DNA of 64,000 nt from CAVXHQ01 sp963789535 (GCA_963789535.1 CAWBKU010000005.1:682001-746000); one strand, 5' to 3'. Shown: positions 1-9,225, numbered from the stretch's first letter. Numbers and translations: made by a program. Notes: a model not told the origin generated them from the sequence alone.

Positions 1-1
1 T

Positions 2-1030
2 CCGTTCCGCTTTGCCGGTCCTGCGGTTGCGGCGCCGGTGGTCGAACCCCAGCCCCCGGTGAGCCAGACCGACGCCGCCGCCGAGCGCGCGCTTTGGGAC
101 GGAGCGGTCGCCCTCGACACCGCCGCGGCCTTTGCCAACTACCTCGACCGCTATCCCACGGGGCAGTTCGCCGCCGAGGCCGCGACGCGCCGCGACGCCA
201 TCCTTGCGGAACCGAACCGTGCGGCCCGCCTTGCCGAAGAGGCGCTGCGCCTGAGCCGGGACGACAGCCGCGACATCCAGCGGGCGCTGTCCCTCCTGAA
301 CTTCAACCCGCGCGGGATCGACGGCATCTTCGGCCCCGGCACGCGGGGTGCGATTACCAACTGGCAGCAGCAGAACGGCTTTGCCCAGACCGGGTTCGTC
401 ACCGCAGAACAGGTCGCCCGCCTCGAGGCGCAGGCCGCGCGCCGCGCCGCCGAGATCGAGGCCGAGGCCGAGCGGCAGCGGCAGGCGCAGGTCGTCGCCG
501 ACCGCGCCTTCTGGGACGAGACGGGGGCGGCGGGCGACGAGGTGGGCCTTCACGCCTATCTCGACCGCTATCCCGATGGCCTGTTTTCGCAGGCCGCACA
601 GACCCGGCTGGCGGCCATCGAGGACCAGCAGCGGCAGGTCGCCGAGGCGCAGGATGCCGCCGCCTGGGACCGGGCGCGTGCCGCCGATAGCGTCGCGGGG
701 TATCGGGACTATCTCGGCGCGTTCCCGCAGGGCAGTTTCGCCTCGGCGGCAGAGGCCCGCATCGCCGAACTCGGCCAGGTCGCCGAACGGGCGCCGCAGG
801 TCGAGGCCTGGGAGGCGGCGGAACGCGCCCTCGGGATCAACGGCCTGACGGCGCAACTGGTCGAGACGCGGCTCGAGGCATCGGGCCTCGAACCCGGGCC
901 GGTCGATGGCACCTTCGACGACGACACCCGCCGCGCGATCCGCGCCTATCAGCGGGACCGGGGCCTCGAGCAGACGGGGTATCTGAACGAACAGACGGTG
1001 GTCCTGCTGCTGGCGGAAGTCCTGCAATAA
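2..1030 (+). CDS. Peptidoglycan-binding domain protein, 5' partial
   Basis: The frame is open from the left edge, so the start lies outside the window; GTG at 38 is only the first possible start inside it. The visible part has two peptidoglycan-binding type 1 modules: one around residues 77-130 (key IDGIFGPGTRGAI) and one at the C-terminus (VDGTFDDDTRRAI). Between and before them are repeats of the form W-x-n-YLDRYP-G-F-x-x-A-x-x-R, spaced about 60-100 residues. In this group of bacteria such repeats often sit C-terminal to a caspase-like (peptidase C14) domain, so the missing N-terminus may be one; that is inference. A strong terminator follows 24 bases after the stop. Envelope localisation is likely but no signal peptide is visible. 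Confidence 0.7.
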   Translation, partial: PFRFAGPAVAAPVVEPQPPVSQTDAAAERALWDGAVALDTAAAFANYLDRYPTGQFAAEAATRRDAILAEPNRAARLAEEALRLSRDDSRDIQRALSLLNFNPRGIDGIFGPGTRGAITNWQQQNGFAQTGFVTAEQVARLEAQAARRAAEIEAEAERQRQAQVVADRAFWDETGAAGDEVGLHAYLDRYPDGLFSQAAQTRLAAIEDQQRQVAEAQDAAAWDRARAADSVAGYRDYLGAFPQGSFASAAEARIAELGQVAERAPQVEAWEAAERALGINGLTAQLVETRLEASGLEPGPVDGTFDDDTRRAIRAYQRDRGLEQTGYLNEQTVVLLLAEVLQ

Positions 1031-1053
1031 CGACACCCGACGCCCGACGGACG

Positions 1054-1090
1054 AAAAAGCCCCCCGGCGCGAACCGGGGGGCCTTCTTTC
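1054..1090. terminator. Bidirectional intrinsic terminator
   Basis: A perfect 9-bp stem (gccccccgg / ccggggggc, 1059-1067 and 1074-1082) with a 6-base loop has a run of five A on its left and a T-rich stretch on its right. It lies between two convergent genes ending at 1030 (+) and 1109 (-) and can serve both. Confidence 0.85.
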
Positions 1091-1108
1091 GTCGCACGGG
1101 TGAGGGCG

Positions 1109-2392
1109 TTATTGCGCCGGAACCCACCGCTCGAACAACAGGCGGACCGGCGCCTGGGTGCCGTCCGACAACTGGCGCACCGCGACAAGATAGGTGCCGG
1201 GGTTGACCCGCGCCGTGATCTGGCTGTCGAGGCTGTTGTTGGCGTCGTCGTTGTAGGCGACCTGCCGTCCGAAGTCGTCGTAGAGGTAGAGGACCGTGTC
1301 GCCGTTGTCGTTCGATACCGTCTCGATCAGCACGAGGCCGGGCGTTTCGATGTCGAAGGCGAACCACGACGCGGTATAGGAGGTATTCACGTCCTGACGC
1401 ACGCGGTTGCCGAGCTGGCCCATCATGGTGACGGGGTGGCTGCCGTCGAGCGGCGGGCTCGCCTCGCCGGTGTCGTAGGTGCTGGCCTGCGCCGCGGCGG
1501 CGTCATAGCCGACGACGGAGACGGTGATCGGCAGGTTCTCGTCCGAGAGGGCGCGCATCTCGATGCAATAGTCGCCCGCCGACAGGCCGGTGATCATGTC
1601 GATGCGGCTGTTGAGCCCGTCGAAATCGTCGTTCTCGGCCAGATAGTTGCCGAAAGCGTCATAGAGCGTGATGACCGGGTCGGCACTTGGATTCTCGGCG
1701 ATGATCGAGAGGGCCGTGCTGCCCGACAGGGTAAAGCCCCAGGCGTCGACCTGATTGACCGAGGCCGTGGCCGAGACGCCGGCGCCGCCGAGCGCGCCGT
1801 CGATCGGGGCGCCGCCGCCGAGGAAGTTCGAGACCGCCGAACAGCCGAAGCCGGAGGAGGGGACGATCGGATCGGTGCCGACCGGGTCCGTCACCGGATC
1901 GGTGATCGGATCGACGGGCGCGACACCGGTGCCGGCCGTCAGCGCCTCCTGCTCGACCCGCCCGACGCGGACGAAGCCGGTCATCGGCGCGCCATCGTAG
2001 GAGGTCATCGACAGGCAATAGGTGCCCGGTTGCAGGTTGGTCTCGGCGCGGGACGCGCCCTCGCCTCCCGAATCGTCGTCCGAGACGACGATGTTGCCCG
2101 CCGCGTCGCGCAGGTCGATGACCGGATCGCCGCCACCACGGCCCTGCGCCTCGACGCGGACCTGGGTCGGGGCCGAGACGCTGAAGAGGGCCACGTATTC
2201 GTTGCGCAGCAGCACGAGGGCCATCTGCTCCATGTAGGTGCCCGCCGTGGAGACGTCCGAGGCCCCCTCGGTGCCGCCGATCCACTGGCCGTTGTCGCCG
2301 ACGCCGCCGCACAGGCTCTGCGCTGCGGCAGGCATGGCAAGGCCGAGGGCGAGGCCCGTTGCCAGCAAGGTTCTGGTGGTCTTAATTCGCAT
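1109..2392 (-). CDS. Secreted protein with pre-peptidase C-terminal (PPC) type domains
   Basis: The 427-residue product begins with a clear Sec signal peptide (MRIKTTRTLLATGLALGLA, cleavage near AAAQS). The mature part has three similar beta-sandwich repeats of about 90-110 residues, each with the pattern D-P-x-I-x-L-x-D-x-x-G-x-x-(V/L)-x-x-(D/N)-D-D, then a G-x-Y-C or G-x-Y-L strand. These are PPC-type domains, usually appended to secreted proteases; no protease domain is present. A linker rich in D, P, T and V (about residues 153-172) separates the first repeat from the rest. Paired cysteines in the repeats suggest disulphides and periplasmic or extracellular location. The function is unknown. 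Confidence 0.7.
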   Translation of the reverse strand: MRIKTTRTLLATGLALGLAMPAAAQSLCGGVGDNGQWIGGTEGASDVSTAGTYMEQMALVLLRNEYVALFSVSAPTQVRVEAQGRGGGDPVIDLRDAAGNIVVSDDDSGGEGASRAETNLQPGTYCLSMTSYDGAPMTGFVRVGRVEQEALTAGTGVAPVDPITDPVTDPVGTDPIVPSSGFGCSAVSNFLGGGAPIDGALGGAGVSATASVNQVDAWGFTLSGSTALSIIAENPSADPVITLYDAFGNYLAENDDFDGLNSRIDMITGLSAGDYCIEMRALSDENLPITVSVVGYDAAAAQASTYDTGEASPPLDGSHPVTMMGQLGNRVRQDVNTSYTASWFAFDIETPGLVLIETVSNDNGDTVLYLYDDFGRQVAYNDDANNSLDSQITARVNPGTYLVAVRQLSDGTQAPVRLLFERWVPAQ

Positions 2393-2528
2393 GGGAAAAG
2401 TCCCTTCTGTCCTAATTCCGATGGCCGGAGACTAGTCGTATCGCGGCCCCGATGGCTAGTGACAAACGCGGTCACTGCGCAAACACTACGCGAATCCTTA
2501 CCCTCCGCAAATCGGACCCGCAGAACGC

Positions 2529-2555
2529 AAAAGGCCGCCCCGGAGGGCGGCCTTT
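2529..2555 (-). terminator. Intrinsic terminator after L36 gene
   Basis: Perfect 8-bp GC stem (ggccgccc / gggcggcc, 2533-2540 and 2545-2552) with loop cgga, flanked by four A on the left, which read as a T-run on the minus strand, and TTT on the right. It lies just beyond the stop of the minus-strand L36 gene. Confidence 0.85.
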
Positions 2556-2579
2556 CGGATGGTGGTTCGCTCTATCGTC

Positions 2580-2705
2580 TCAGCCCTGGCGGGCCTTGAA
2601 CCGGCGCTGGGTCTTGTTGATGACGTAGACCCGGCCCTTGCGGCGCACGATCCGGCAATCGCGGTGGCGATTCTTCAGCGAGCGGAGCGAGTTTGCGACC
2701 TTCAT
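2580..2705 (-). CDS. rpmJ: 50S ribosomal protein L36
   Basis: The 41-residue, very basic protein (MKVANSLRSLKNRHRDCRIV...FKARQG) is the alphaproteobacterial L36 of the large ribosomal subunit. The start is the internal ATG at 2705, preceded by GGAG; a longer upstream frame exists but has no homology. It has a single cysteine, so it is the zinc-independent (C-minus) form also called YkgO. It is monocistronic with its own terminator at 2529-2555, and a tRNA-Val gene lies upstream on the same strand. Confidence 0.92.
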   Translation of the reverse strand: MKVANSLRSLKNRHRDCRIVRRKGRVYVINKTQRRFKARQG

Positions 2706-2777
2706 GGCCTTCTCCTCAATCTCGGCGCCCTGAGGGTCGCCATTGCGTGTGACCCCCATCGGGAGCCGGTGACTGCG

Positions 2778-2852
2778 TGGTGGGCGATACAAGGATCGAA
2801 CTTGTGACCCCTTCGATGTCAACGAAGTGCTCTACCGCTGAGCTAATCACCC
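2778..2852 (-). tRNA. tRNA-Val(GAC)
   Basis: Read on the minus strand, the 75-base sequence folds into a full cloverleaf: acceptor GGGTGAT/ATCGCCC, D-arm GCTC...GAGC with T8 and A14, anticodon stem CTTCG/CGAAG with loop TTGACAT (anticodon GAC, decoding GTC), T-arm ACAAG-TTCGATC-CTTGT. Discriminator A and the 3' CCA are encoded. Confidence 0.97.
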
Positions 2853-3065
2853 ACGACCCGGTACGGCGCTGCACGATTCCGGTTAAGGAAACAAGGCCAT
2901 TCCATCGGGAAAGGCCCGCGTAGCCCCGCGTCGGGTGTGGGGTCTATAAAAGGATGCCCGGCGGGGATCAAGGACTTTTGGCATTGGCGGAAAATCGCGC
3001 TATGATGTGAACGCAGAGGCGGCCCGGGGAGGGGCCGTCCGTTCGGCGCGACACCGGGAGCGGCA

Positions 3066-3929
3066 ATGGCACAGACGGCCTATCATCTGAGGCGCCCGCG
3101 GGTGCGCAGCACCAGCGTGATCTTTGCCTCGCCGCACAGCGGCCGGCTCTATCCGGACGACTTTCTTGAACGCGCGGTTCTCGACGCTGCCGAAATCCGC
3201 TCGTCCGAGGATGCCTTCGTCGACGAATTGTTCGCCTGCGCCCCCGAGCACGGCGCGCCGCTGCTGTCGGCGGGCGTGCCGCGCGCCTATGTCGATCTGA
3301 ACCGCGCGCCCGAGGAACTCGACCCCGCCCTGATCGACGGGGTTCGGCGGTCCGCGCATAATCCGCGCATCGCCAGCGGCCTTGGCGTGATCCCCCGCGT
3401 CGTCGCCAACGGGCGCGCGATCTATGCGGGCAAGCTGACGCTGGCCGAGGCGCACAGGCGGCTGAGCACCTGCTGGCGGCCCTATCACGACCAGCTCCAG
3501 ACCCTCATCGACGAGAGCCACCGGACCTTCGGCGAGGCGATCCTGATCGACTGTCATTCGATGCCGCACGAGGCACTCGACAACGTCATGCATCCGGGTG
3601 CGGCCCGCCCGGACGTGGTGATCGGCGACCGGTTCGGCGCCGCCGCCGCGGCCCGCATCGTCGAGCGGATCGAGGCGGCCCTGACCGGCGCGGGCCTGCG
3701 CGTGGTGCGGAACATGCCGTTCGCGGGCGCCTATGTGGCGCAGCATTATGGTCGCCCGTCGCGGCGCCAGCATGCGGTGCAGATCGAGATCGACCGCGCC
3801 CTCTATATGGACGAGGGCACGATAGAACGCAGCGCCGATTTCCCGGCGTTCCGGGCGCTGATGGACGACGTTGTCCGGCAGATCGCCGACATCGGGCGCA
3901 CGACCGACCTCGCCGTCGCCGCGGAATAG
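3066..3929 (+). CDS. N-formylglutamate amidohydrolase family protein
   Basis: The 287-residue cytoplasmic protein belongs to the N-formylglutamate amidohydrolase family, zinc hydrolases that release formate from N-formyl-L-glutamate or related N-formyl amino acids. Visible marks are ASPHSG near residue 21 (metal-site His), a conserved YVDLNR segment near residue 76, LIDCHSM near 160, and a basic H-x-V-Q-I-E-I-D stretch near 238, all typical of the family. No other histidine-degradation gene is nearby, so the substrate is not fixed. It is followed by an SLC13-type permease on the same strand, but a shared role is only a guess. Confidence 0.85.
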   Translation: MAQTAYHLRRPRVRSTSVIFASPHSGRLYPDDFLERAVLDAAEIRSSEDAFVDELFACAPEHGAPLLSAGVPRAYVDLNRAPEELDPALIDGVRRSAHNPRIASGLGVIPRVVANGRAIYAGKLTLAEAHRRLSTCWRPYHDQLQTLIDESHRTFGEAILIDCHSMPHEALDNVMHPGAARPDVVIGDRFGAAAAARIVERIEAALTGAGLRVVRNMPFAGAYVAQHYGRPSRRQHAVQIEIDRALYMDEGTIERSADFPAFRALMDDVVRQIADIGRTTDLAVAAE

Positions 3930-3996
3930 CGGCCCATCCGGAACCGCGCCGGGCGTGTCGGCGTTCTGTCCCGAACCCTCTTCAGGAACCCTCCCC

Positions 3997-5796
3997 TTGC
4001 CCCTCTTTTCCGCCGACGTGGCACCCTTCGTGGCGCTCGCCCTCCTCGCGTGCCTCTTCGTGGCCTTCCTGCTCGAGCGGTATCCCCCCGACGTGACGGC
4101 GGCGGCGGGGGCGGCCCTGTTCATCGTGCTGGGCCTGGTGCCGTTCGACGACGCGATGGCCGCCTTCTCGAACCCCGCTCCGATCACCATCGCCGCGATG
4201 TTCGTGATCTCGGGCGCGCTGGTGCGGACCGGCCTGCTCGATGCGCTCGCCAATCTGGTGATCGGGCGGGTCGAGGCGCATCCGGTGCAGACCATCGTGG
4301 CCTTCGTCCTCGTCACCGTCCTCGCCTCGGGACTGGTGAACAACACGCCGGTCGTTCTCATCCTGATCCCCGTCATCCTCAAGCTGGCGCAGAAACTGGG
4401 CGTGGCCGAGACGCGGCTGCTGATCCCGCTGAGCTATGTCGGCATCCTGGGCGGCACGATCACGCTGCTTGGCACCTCGACCAACATCCTCGTCGCCGGT
4501 GTCGCCGCGCGGTCGGGGATGGAGCGGATCGGCATCTTCGACATCACGCCGGTAGGCATCGTCGCGGTGGGAACCGGCCTTCTGACCCTCGCCATCCTCG
4601 GGCCGTTCCTGCTGCCGGATCGCAAGAGCCGGGGGCCGGGCGACGGCGAGGAGGACAGCGAGTATCTGACCGAGTTCACCCTGCACCGCGATTATGCGGG
4701 CGTGGGAAAGATGCTCGGCGATCTGTCGGACTTCGACCGATCGGGGATCACCATCACGGCGGTGCGGGCGGGCGGCAAGCTGACCCGGGCGGACGTCGAT
4801 GCGCATATCGTGGCGGCGGGCGACGTGATCGTCGCGCGGGCCACGACCTCCGAGATCCTGACCCTGTTCAAGGTCGAGGGTCTGGAGGTCGGCTATGCCA
4901 AGGGCGCCGCGCGGGTGCGCAACGTCGAAGGTGATGACCCGGAGCTGATCGTGGCCGAGGCGATGCTGACCTCGACGCGCGGCGCGCAGCGCGACACCAT
5001 CGCCAACCTCGCCGCCGGTTACCGTCAGGGAATGCGGGTGCTGGGGGCGAGCCGTCATGGCCACCTCATGGGCCCCGACCTGCCCAGTGCCCGCCTGCGC
5101 CCCGCCGACCGCCTGCTGTTGCAAGGCCCCGCCGAGAGTTTCGACCGCCTGAACCGCGCGGGCGACCTGATGGCGGCGAGCCTGCCGACGGCGCGCGCGT
5201 TCCGCCGTCGTCATGGGCCGGTGGCCCTCGCCGCCCTCGCCGCCGTCGTCGGCCTCGCGGCGTTCGACGTGGCGCCCATCGCGATCCTCGCCCTCGTGGC
5301 GGTGGCCGCGATCCTGGTGCTGCGCTGCATCGACAGCGACGAGGCATGGGGGTCGATCGACGCCGCGATCATCGTGCTGATCTTCTCGATGCTGATCGTC
5401 GGCGCCGGCCTCGAGGCGACGGGGGCGGTCGGGATCATCGTCGGCGGCATCGCCCCGTTCCTCGACGGGCTGCCGCCCATCGTGCTGCTCGCTGCGATCT
5501 ATGCGCTGACCTCGATCCTGACCGAGACGGTGACGAACAACGCCGTCGCCGTGGTCCTGACGCCCATCGCCATCGCGCTGGCGACCGAGACGGGGGTCAG
5601 CCCGCTGCCCCTCGTGATCGCGATCATGATGGGTGCCTCGGCCAGTTTCGCCACCCCCATCGGCTATCAGACCAACACGCTGGTCTACGGCGCCGCCGAC
5701 TACCGGTTCTCGGACTTCCTCAAGATCGGGATCCCGATGAACCTGATCGTGGGCACCGTGACGGTTCTCGTGATCCCGTTCTTCTTTCCGTTCTAG
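3997..5796 (+). CDS. SLC13/DASS family permease with TrkA-C domains
   Basis: The 599-residue integral membrane protein has two halves of transmembrane helices around a soluble middle part. The N-terminal half includes the signature LVNNTPVVLILIPV and the loop LGTSTNILVAG. The middle (roughly residues 215-385) holds two RCK/TrkA-C type domains. The C-terminal half repeats the permease fold with LTETVTNNAVAVVLTPI and FATPIGYQTN. The family imports anions such as dicarboxylates or sulphate with Na+; the substrate is not determined. I chose TTG at 3997, preceded by AGGAA; GTG at 4018 is an alternative. The frame is open further upstream but overlaps the previous gene. Confidence 0.85.
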   Translation: MPLFSADVAPFVALALLACLFVAFLLERYPPDVTAAAGAALFIVLGLVPFDDAMAAFSNPAPITIAAMFVISGALVRTGLLDALANLVIGRVEAHPVQTIVAFVLVTVLASGLVNNTPVVLILIPVILKLAQKLGVAETRLLIPLSYVGILGGTITLLGTSTNILVAGVAARSGMERIGIFDITPVGIVAVGTGLLTLAILGPFLLPDRKSRGPGDGEEDSEYLTEFTLHRDYAGVGKMLGDLSDFDRSGITITAVRAGGKLTRADVDAHIVAAGDVIVARATTSEILTLFKVEGLEVGYAKGAARVRNVEGDDPELIVAEAMLTSTRGAQRDTIANLAAGYRQGMRVLGASRHGHLMGPDLPSARLRPADRLLLQGPAESFDRLNRAGDLMAASLPTARAFRRRHGPVALAALAAVVGLAAFDVAPIAILALVAVAAILVLRCIDSDEAWGSIDAAIIVLIFSMLIVGAGLEATGAVGIIVGGIAPFLDGLPPIVLLAAIYALTSILTETVTNNAVAVVLTPIAIALATETGVSPLPLVIAIMMGASASFATPIGYQTNTLVYGAADYRFSDFLKIGIPMNLIVGTVTVLVIPFFFPF

Positions 5797-5799
5797 ACG

Positions 5800-7053
5800 C
5801 TACCGCAGCGACCGTCCCTTGACGATCGCATCCGCGCCGAACCGTGCCCGGATCGCGTCCGTCGCCCGTTCCGCGTCGCGGCGCTTTGCGGCGCCGGGGT
5901 CGAGCAGGTCGGCCTCGCGGTCGGCGGTATCGGCGGGCACGAGGTCAGAGATGCCCACCCCCAGCAGGCGATAGGGTCCGGGTCCGGGCACCTGGTCGAA
6001 CAGGCTGCGCGCGGTGCGGTAGATCGCGTCCGCCACCTGCGTCGGCTGATGCAGGCTCTGGCGTTTCGAGATGAGCGAGTGGTCCGCGCGCTTGAGTTTT
6101 AGCGTCACCACGCGCCCCGCCAGATCGCGCGCCTTGGCGCGGGACGACACCTTGTCGGCCATCCGCCAGATGTGCCCGTCGAGGATATCCGCATCGCCGG
6201 TATCTTCGCCGAACGTCGTCTCGTTCGACAGGCCCTTCACCGGCGTATGGGAGGAGATCCGCCGCGCGTCCTCGCCCCGTGCCAGATGCCACAGCCGCTC
6301 GCCCATGCCGCCGAACCGCAGAGCCAAATCGCGTTTGTCCCAGCGGGCGAGGTCCGAGAAGGTGTGGATCCCCGCCGCCCCGAGGCTCTCCTGCGCGGCG
6401 GGTCCGATGCCCCAGATCAGGCGGACGGGTTTGGGCGCGAGGAACGCCACCGTCTCGGCGGCGCCGATCACCGAGAACCCGCGCGGCTTGTCGAGATCGG
6501 ACGCCACCTTGGCCAGAAACTTGTTGTGGCTGAGGCCGATAGAGCCGGTCAGCCCCAGTTCATCCTTCATCCGCCGCGTCAGACGCGCCAGCATCACTGC
6601 GGGCGGCGCGCCATGCACCCTTTGGGTGCCCGACAGGTCCATGAACGCCTCGTCGAGCGACAGCGGTTCCACCACGGGCGTCAATTCGTCCATCATTGCC
6701 CGGATCGCGCGGGACGCGGCGACATAGGCGTCGAAGCGGGGCCGCACGACGACCGCTTCCGGGCACAGTTTGAGCGCCTGGAACATCGGCATCGCCGAGC
6801 GCACACCCTTTATCCGCGCGAGGTAGCAGCAGGTCGACACGACCCCGCGCCTGCCGCCCCCGACGATCACCGCCTTGTCGGCGAGGCTTGGGTCGTCACG
6901 CTTTTCCACGCTCGCATAGAACGCATCGCAGTCCATGTGCGCGATGTTCAGATCGAACAGTTCCACGTGCCGCACCACGCGCGGCCGCGCGCAGGCGGGG
7001 CACCGGCCGGGGCCGTCGAAGGTGGTCAGGCAATCGCGGCAGAGGGCGGGCAT
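5800..7053 (-). CDS. dinB: DNA polymerase IV (Y-family)
   Basis: The 417-residue protein is an error-prone translesion polymerase. Active-site motifs are MDCDAFYASVE (Asp41) and SLDEAF (Asp134, Glu135), followed by DLSGTQ and the helix-hairpin-helix region IWGIGPAAQESL. The C-terminal little-finger domain is present. It carries an N-terminal extension of about 30 residues with two CxxC pairs (CRDC and CPAC), a zinc-ribbon-like feature; I believe this is common in Rhodobacteraceae DinB. It converges with the permease gene, with only 3 bases between them. Confidence 0.93.
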   Translation of the reverse strand: MPALCRDCLTTFDGPGRCPACARPRVVRHVELFDLNIAHMDCDAFYASVEKRDDPSLADKAVIVGGGRRGVVSTCCYLARIKGVRSAMPMFQALKLCPEAVVVRPRFDAYVAASRAIRAMMDELTPVVEPLSLDEAFMDLSGTQRVHGAPPAVMLARLTRRMKDELGLTGSIGLSHNKFLAKVASDLDKPRGFSVIGAAETVAFLAPKPVRLIWGIGPAAQESLGAAGIHTFSDLARWDKRDLALRFGGMGERLWHLARGEDARRISSHTPVKGLSNETTFGEDTGDADILDGHIWRMADKVSSRAKARDLAGRVVTLKLKRADHSLISKRQSLHQPTQVADAIYRTARSLFDQVPGPGPYRLLGVGISDLVPADTADREADLLDPGAAKRRDAERATDAIRARFGADAIVKGRSLR

Positions 7054-7133
7054 ACCGTCATCCTACCATGTGCCGATACGCGGGAGAACGCCCCCCGTCA
7101 TTACTTAGGTCTTCAGATACTCCCTCCTCGGTG

Positions 7134-7150
7134 CAAAATCGAAGATTTTG
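7134..7150. repeat. Short AT-rich palindrome upstream of rluA
   Basis: CAAAATC-gaa-GATTTTG is a perfect 7-bp inverted repeat with a 3-base loop in the gap between divergent dinB and rluA. It stands out as AT-rich in GC-rich DNA. It could be an operator, an extragenic repeat or part of a promoter; the sequence alone does not say. Confidence 0.5.
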
Positions 7151-7219
7151 TCATCTGAGAGGGGCCAGCCACGCCACGCCCGCGTGACCTTCGCCGCCGC
7201 CCGGGCTACACCGCCTGCC

Positions 7220-7861
7220 ATGACCTATGCCCCGCCCGACGATCCGATCCCGATCCTGCACCATGACCACGAGGTCGTTCTGGTCGACAAGCCCGCGGGC
7301 CTGCTGTCGGTGCCGGGCAAGGGCGAGGGCCTCGCCGATTGCCTGATCGCGCGGCTGGCGCTGATCTTTCCGCAGGTGCTGCTGGTCCACCGCCTCGACC
7401 GCGACACGTCGGGGGTGATGATATTCGCCCTGACGCCGCACGCGCAGCGCCACCTCGGTCTGCAATTCGAGAAGCGGTTCACCAAGAAGGTCTACGTCGC
7501 CCGCGTCTGGGGCGAAATGGCGGAGAAGTCCGGGACCGTCGACCTGCCCCTGCGCGTCGACTGGGAGAACCGGCCGCTCCAGCGGGTCGACCATGCCGAG
7601 GGACGCGCCGCCGTCACGGACTGGCGCGCGCTCCGGGTGGGGGACGGCGAGAGCCGGGTGCGTCTGATGCCGCAGACCGGGCGCAGCCATCAGTTGCGCG
7701 TCCACATGCGCGAGATCGGGCATCCGATCCTCGGCGATCCGTTCTATGCGACGGGCCCGGCGCGGGCGTATCCGCGCCTGATGCTCCATTCCGAAAGCCT
7801 GCACTTTCGCCACCCGGACGGCGGCAAGGGCACCAGGGTGCGCAGCCCGGCGCCATTCTGA
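7220..7861 (+). CDS. rluA: Pseudouridine synthase RluA
   Basis: The 213-residue enzyme isomerises uridine to pseudouridine in RNA. The family motif HRLDRDTSG gives the catalytic Asp60, and RSHQLRVHM is the conserved RluA C-terminal motif. Length and pattern (LLSVPGK near the start, YVARVWG, DLPLRVDWENRP, HPILGDPFYA) match E. coli RluA, the dual-specificity enzyme for 23S rRNA U746 and tRNA U32, rather than the longer RluC/RluD with S4 domains. I start at ATG 7220; an upstream in-frame start at 7148 would add residues without homology. Confidence 0.85.
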   Translation: MTYAPPDDPIPILHHDHEVVLVDKPAGLLSVPGKGEGLADCLIARLALIFPQVLLVHRLDRDTSGVMIFALTPHAQRHLGLQFEKRFTKKVYVARVWGEMAEKSGTVDLPLRVDWENRPLQRVDHAEGRAAVTDWRALRVGDGESRVRLMPQTGRSHQLRVHMREIGHPILGDPFYATGPARAYPRLMLHSESLHFRHPDGGKGTRVRSPAPF

Positions 7862-7867
7862 GCAGCC

Positions 7868-8245
7868 TTATCTCACGTTGAACGTCGCGTCGTCGCCCGC
7901 ACCCCGGTCCGAGGTGACGCGCATCTGGCCGCCGCCGAACTCGATGAGCTGGCAGTTGAAGGGGATTGCGGTGCCGCCCCAATCCATCTCGCGGCAGAAG
8001 TAGCCATCCTGCCACGACCAGGTTCCGGTCACGGGATAGCCTGTGGCACTGCCGGTCACGGTCCCGTCGGGCGCGACGGTGAGGGCGATGCCCATCAGCC
8101 CGAGGCGCAGTTGCTTGCCCGCGAGGATCGCGTTGAACTCGGCCACATCCGTGATCCGGGTCAGTGACTGCGCCGCGGCATCGGTCGCGGCAAATCCCCC
8201 GACGCCCAGCGTCGCAAGGGCCGCCGCCATGAGAGTGCGTTTCAT
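7868..8245 (-). CDS. Small exported protein, DapB-adjacent
   Basis: A 125-residue protein with an N-terminal signal peptide (MKRTLMAAALATLGVGGFA, cleavage near AAAQS) and no recognised enzymatic motif. ATG 8245 follows a good ribosome binding site (GGAAGGAAA). The mature part holds PVTGTWSWQDGYFCRE, a later Cys in FNCQL, and TSDRGAGD, suggesting a small beta-rich domain with a disulphide. I recall similar short exported proteins in Rhodobacterales being labelled dihydrodipicolinate reductase, probably because they lie beside dapB as here; this one has no DapB fold. It is the second gene of a dapB unit, 84 bases downstream. Confidence 0.65.
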   Translation of the reverse strand: MKRTLMAAALATLGVGGFAATDAAAQSLTRITDVAEFNAILAGKQLRLGLMGIALTVAPDGTVTGSATGYPVTGTWSWQDGYFCREMDWGGTAIPFNCQLIEFGGGQMRVTSDRGAGDDATFNVR

Positions 8246-8329
8246 TTCGTTTCCTTCCACTTGCCTCCGGAACCTACGTATCTGGACATGATTCGGTTTC
8301 ATATCCGGTGAATCCGGCGCCATTCGCCG

Positions 8330-9145
8330 TCAGAGATCGCCGAGCCCCAGCACATCCATCATGTCGTATTCCCCCGGGGCGCGGTCCTGACCCCACAGGA
8401 CGGCACGCAGCGCGCCGCGGGCAAAGAGCGCGCGGTCCGTCGCCATGTGGCGCAGGACGATCCGTTCGCCGGGGGCGGCAAAGATCACGTCGTGCTCGCC
8501 GACGATATCGCCGCCGCGGATCGCGCTGAACCCGATGTGGCCCGGGGTCCGGGCGCCGGTGATGCCGTCCCGGCCCCGGTCGGCGACCGCGTCGAGGGCC
8601 ACGCCGCGCCCCGCCGCCGCCGCCTCCCCCAGCATCAGCGCGGTTCCGGATGGCGCGTCGACCTTCTGCGCGTGATGCGCCTCGACGACCTCGATGTCGA
8701 AACTTTCGTCGAGAACGGCGGCAACCCGTCTGGTCAGTTGCACGAGGAGGTTGATCCCGAGGCTCATGTTGCCCGCGCGCACGATGACGGCATGGCGCGC
8801 GGCCGCCGCGATCCGCGTCAAATCCGCCGGGTCGAGACCCGTGGTGCCGATCACATGCACCGCGCGCGCCTGCGCGGCCAGTTCCGCATGCGCCACCGTC
8901 GCCTCGGGCGTGGTAAAGTCGACGATGCCCTGCGCGCGCGCGAACGCCTCGAGCGGATCGTCGCCGACGGTCACGCCCACCGCCTGCCCGCCCATCGCCA
9001 CGCCCAGATCCTGCCCGATCCAGCCGTGCCCGGGCCGCACCAGCGCGCCGACGAGCCGCACCGCGTCCGAGGCGAGCACCGCCCGGCAGAGCATTTGCCC
9101 CATCCGGCCCGCCGCCCCCGTCACCACAATTCCCGGCCTGTCCAT
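8330..9145 (-). CDS. dapB: 4-hydroxy-tetrahydrodipicolinate reductase
   Basis: The 271-residue cytoplasmic enzyme reduces 4-hydroxy-tetrahydrodipicolinate with NAD(P)H in the diaminopimelate/lysine pathway, supplying peptidoglycan precursors. Evidence: the nucleotide-binding loop VTGAAGRMGQ at the N-terminus, DFTTP near residue 76, IGTTGL near 99, and the catalytic signature EAHHAQKVDAPSGTAL with His157, His158 and Lys161. Full length for the family. It is divergent from rbfA, 80 bases away. Confidence 0.96.
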   Translation of the reverse strand: MDRPGIVVTGAAGRMGQMLCRAVLASDAVRLVGALVRPGHGWIGQDLGVAMGGQAVGVTVGDDPLEAFARAQGIVDFTTPEATVAHAELAAQARAVHVIGTTGLDPADLTRIAAAARHAVIVRAGNMSLGINLLVQLTRRVAAVLDESFDIEVVEAHHAQKVDAPSGTALMLGEAAAAGRGVALDAVADRGRDGITGARTPGHIGFSAIRGGDIVGEHDVIFAAPGERIVLRHMATDRALFARGALRAVLWGQDRAPGEYDMMDVLGLGDL

Positions 9146-9225
9146 CGGCGTTCCCCCTGCTGTCGCCCCCTCTTACCCCCGCGATCGCCTTGCGGCAAAC
9201 GGCCCAAGGGCCTAGATGCGGGTCC

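Noticed and set aside
5066..5822. Several frames overlapping the SLC13 permease
   Set aside because: Alternative-frame shadows of the permease, with Arg/Gly-rich composition and no domain.
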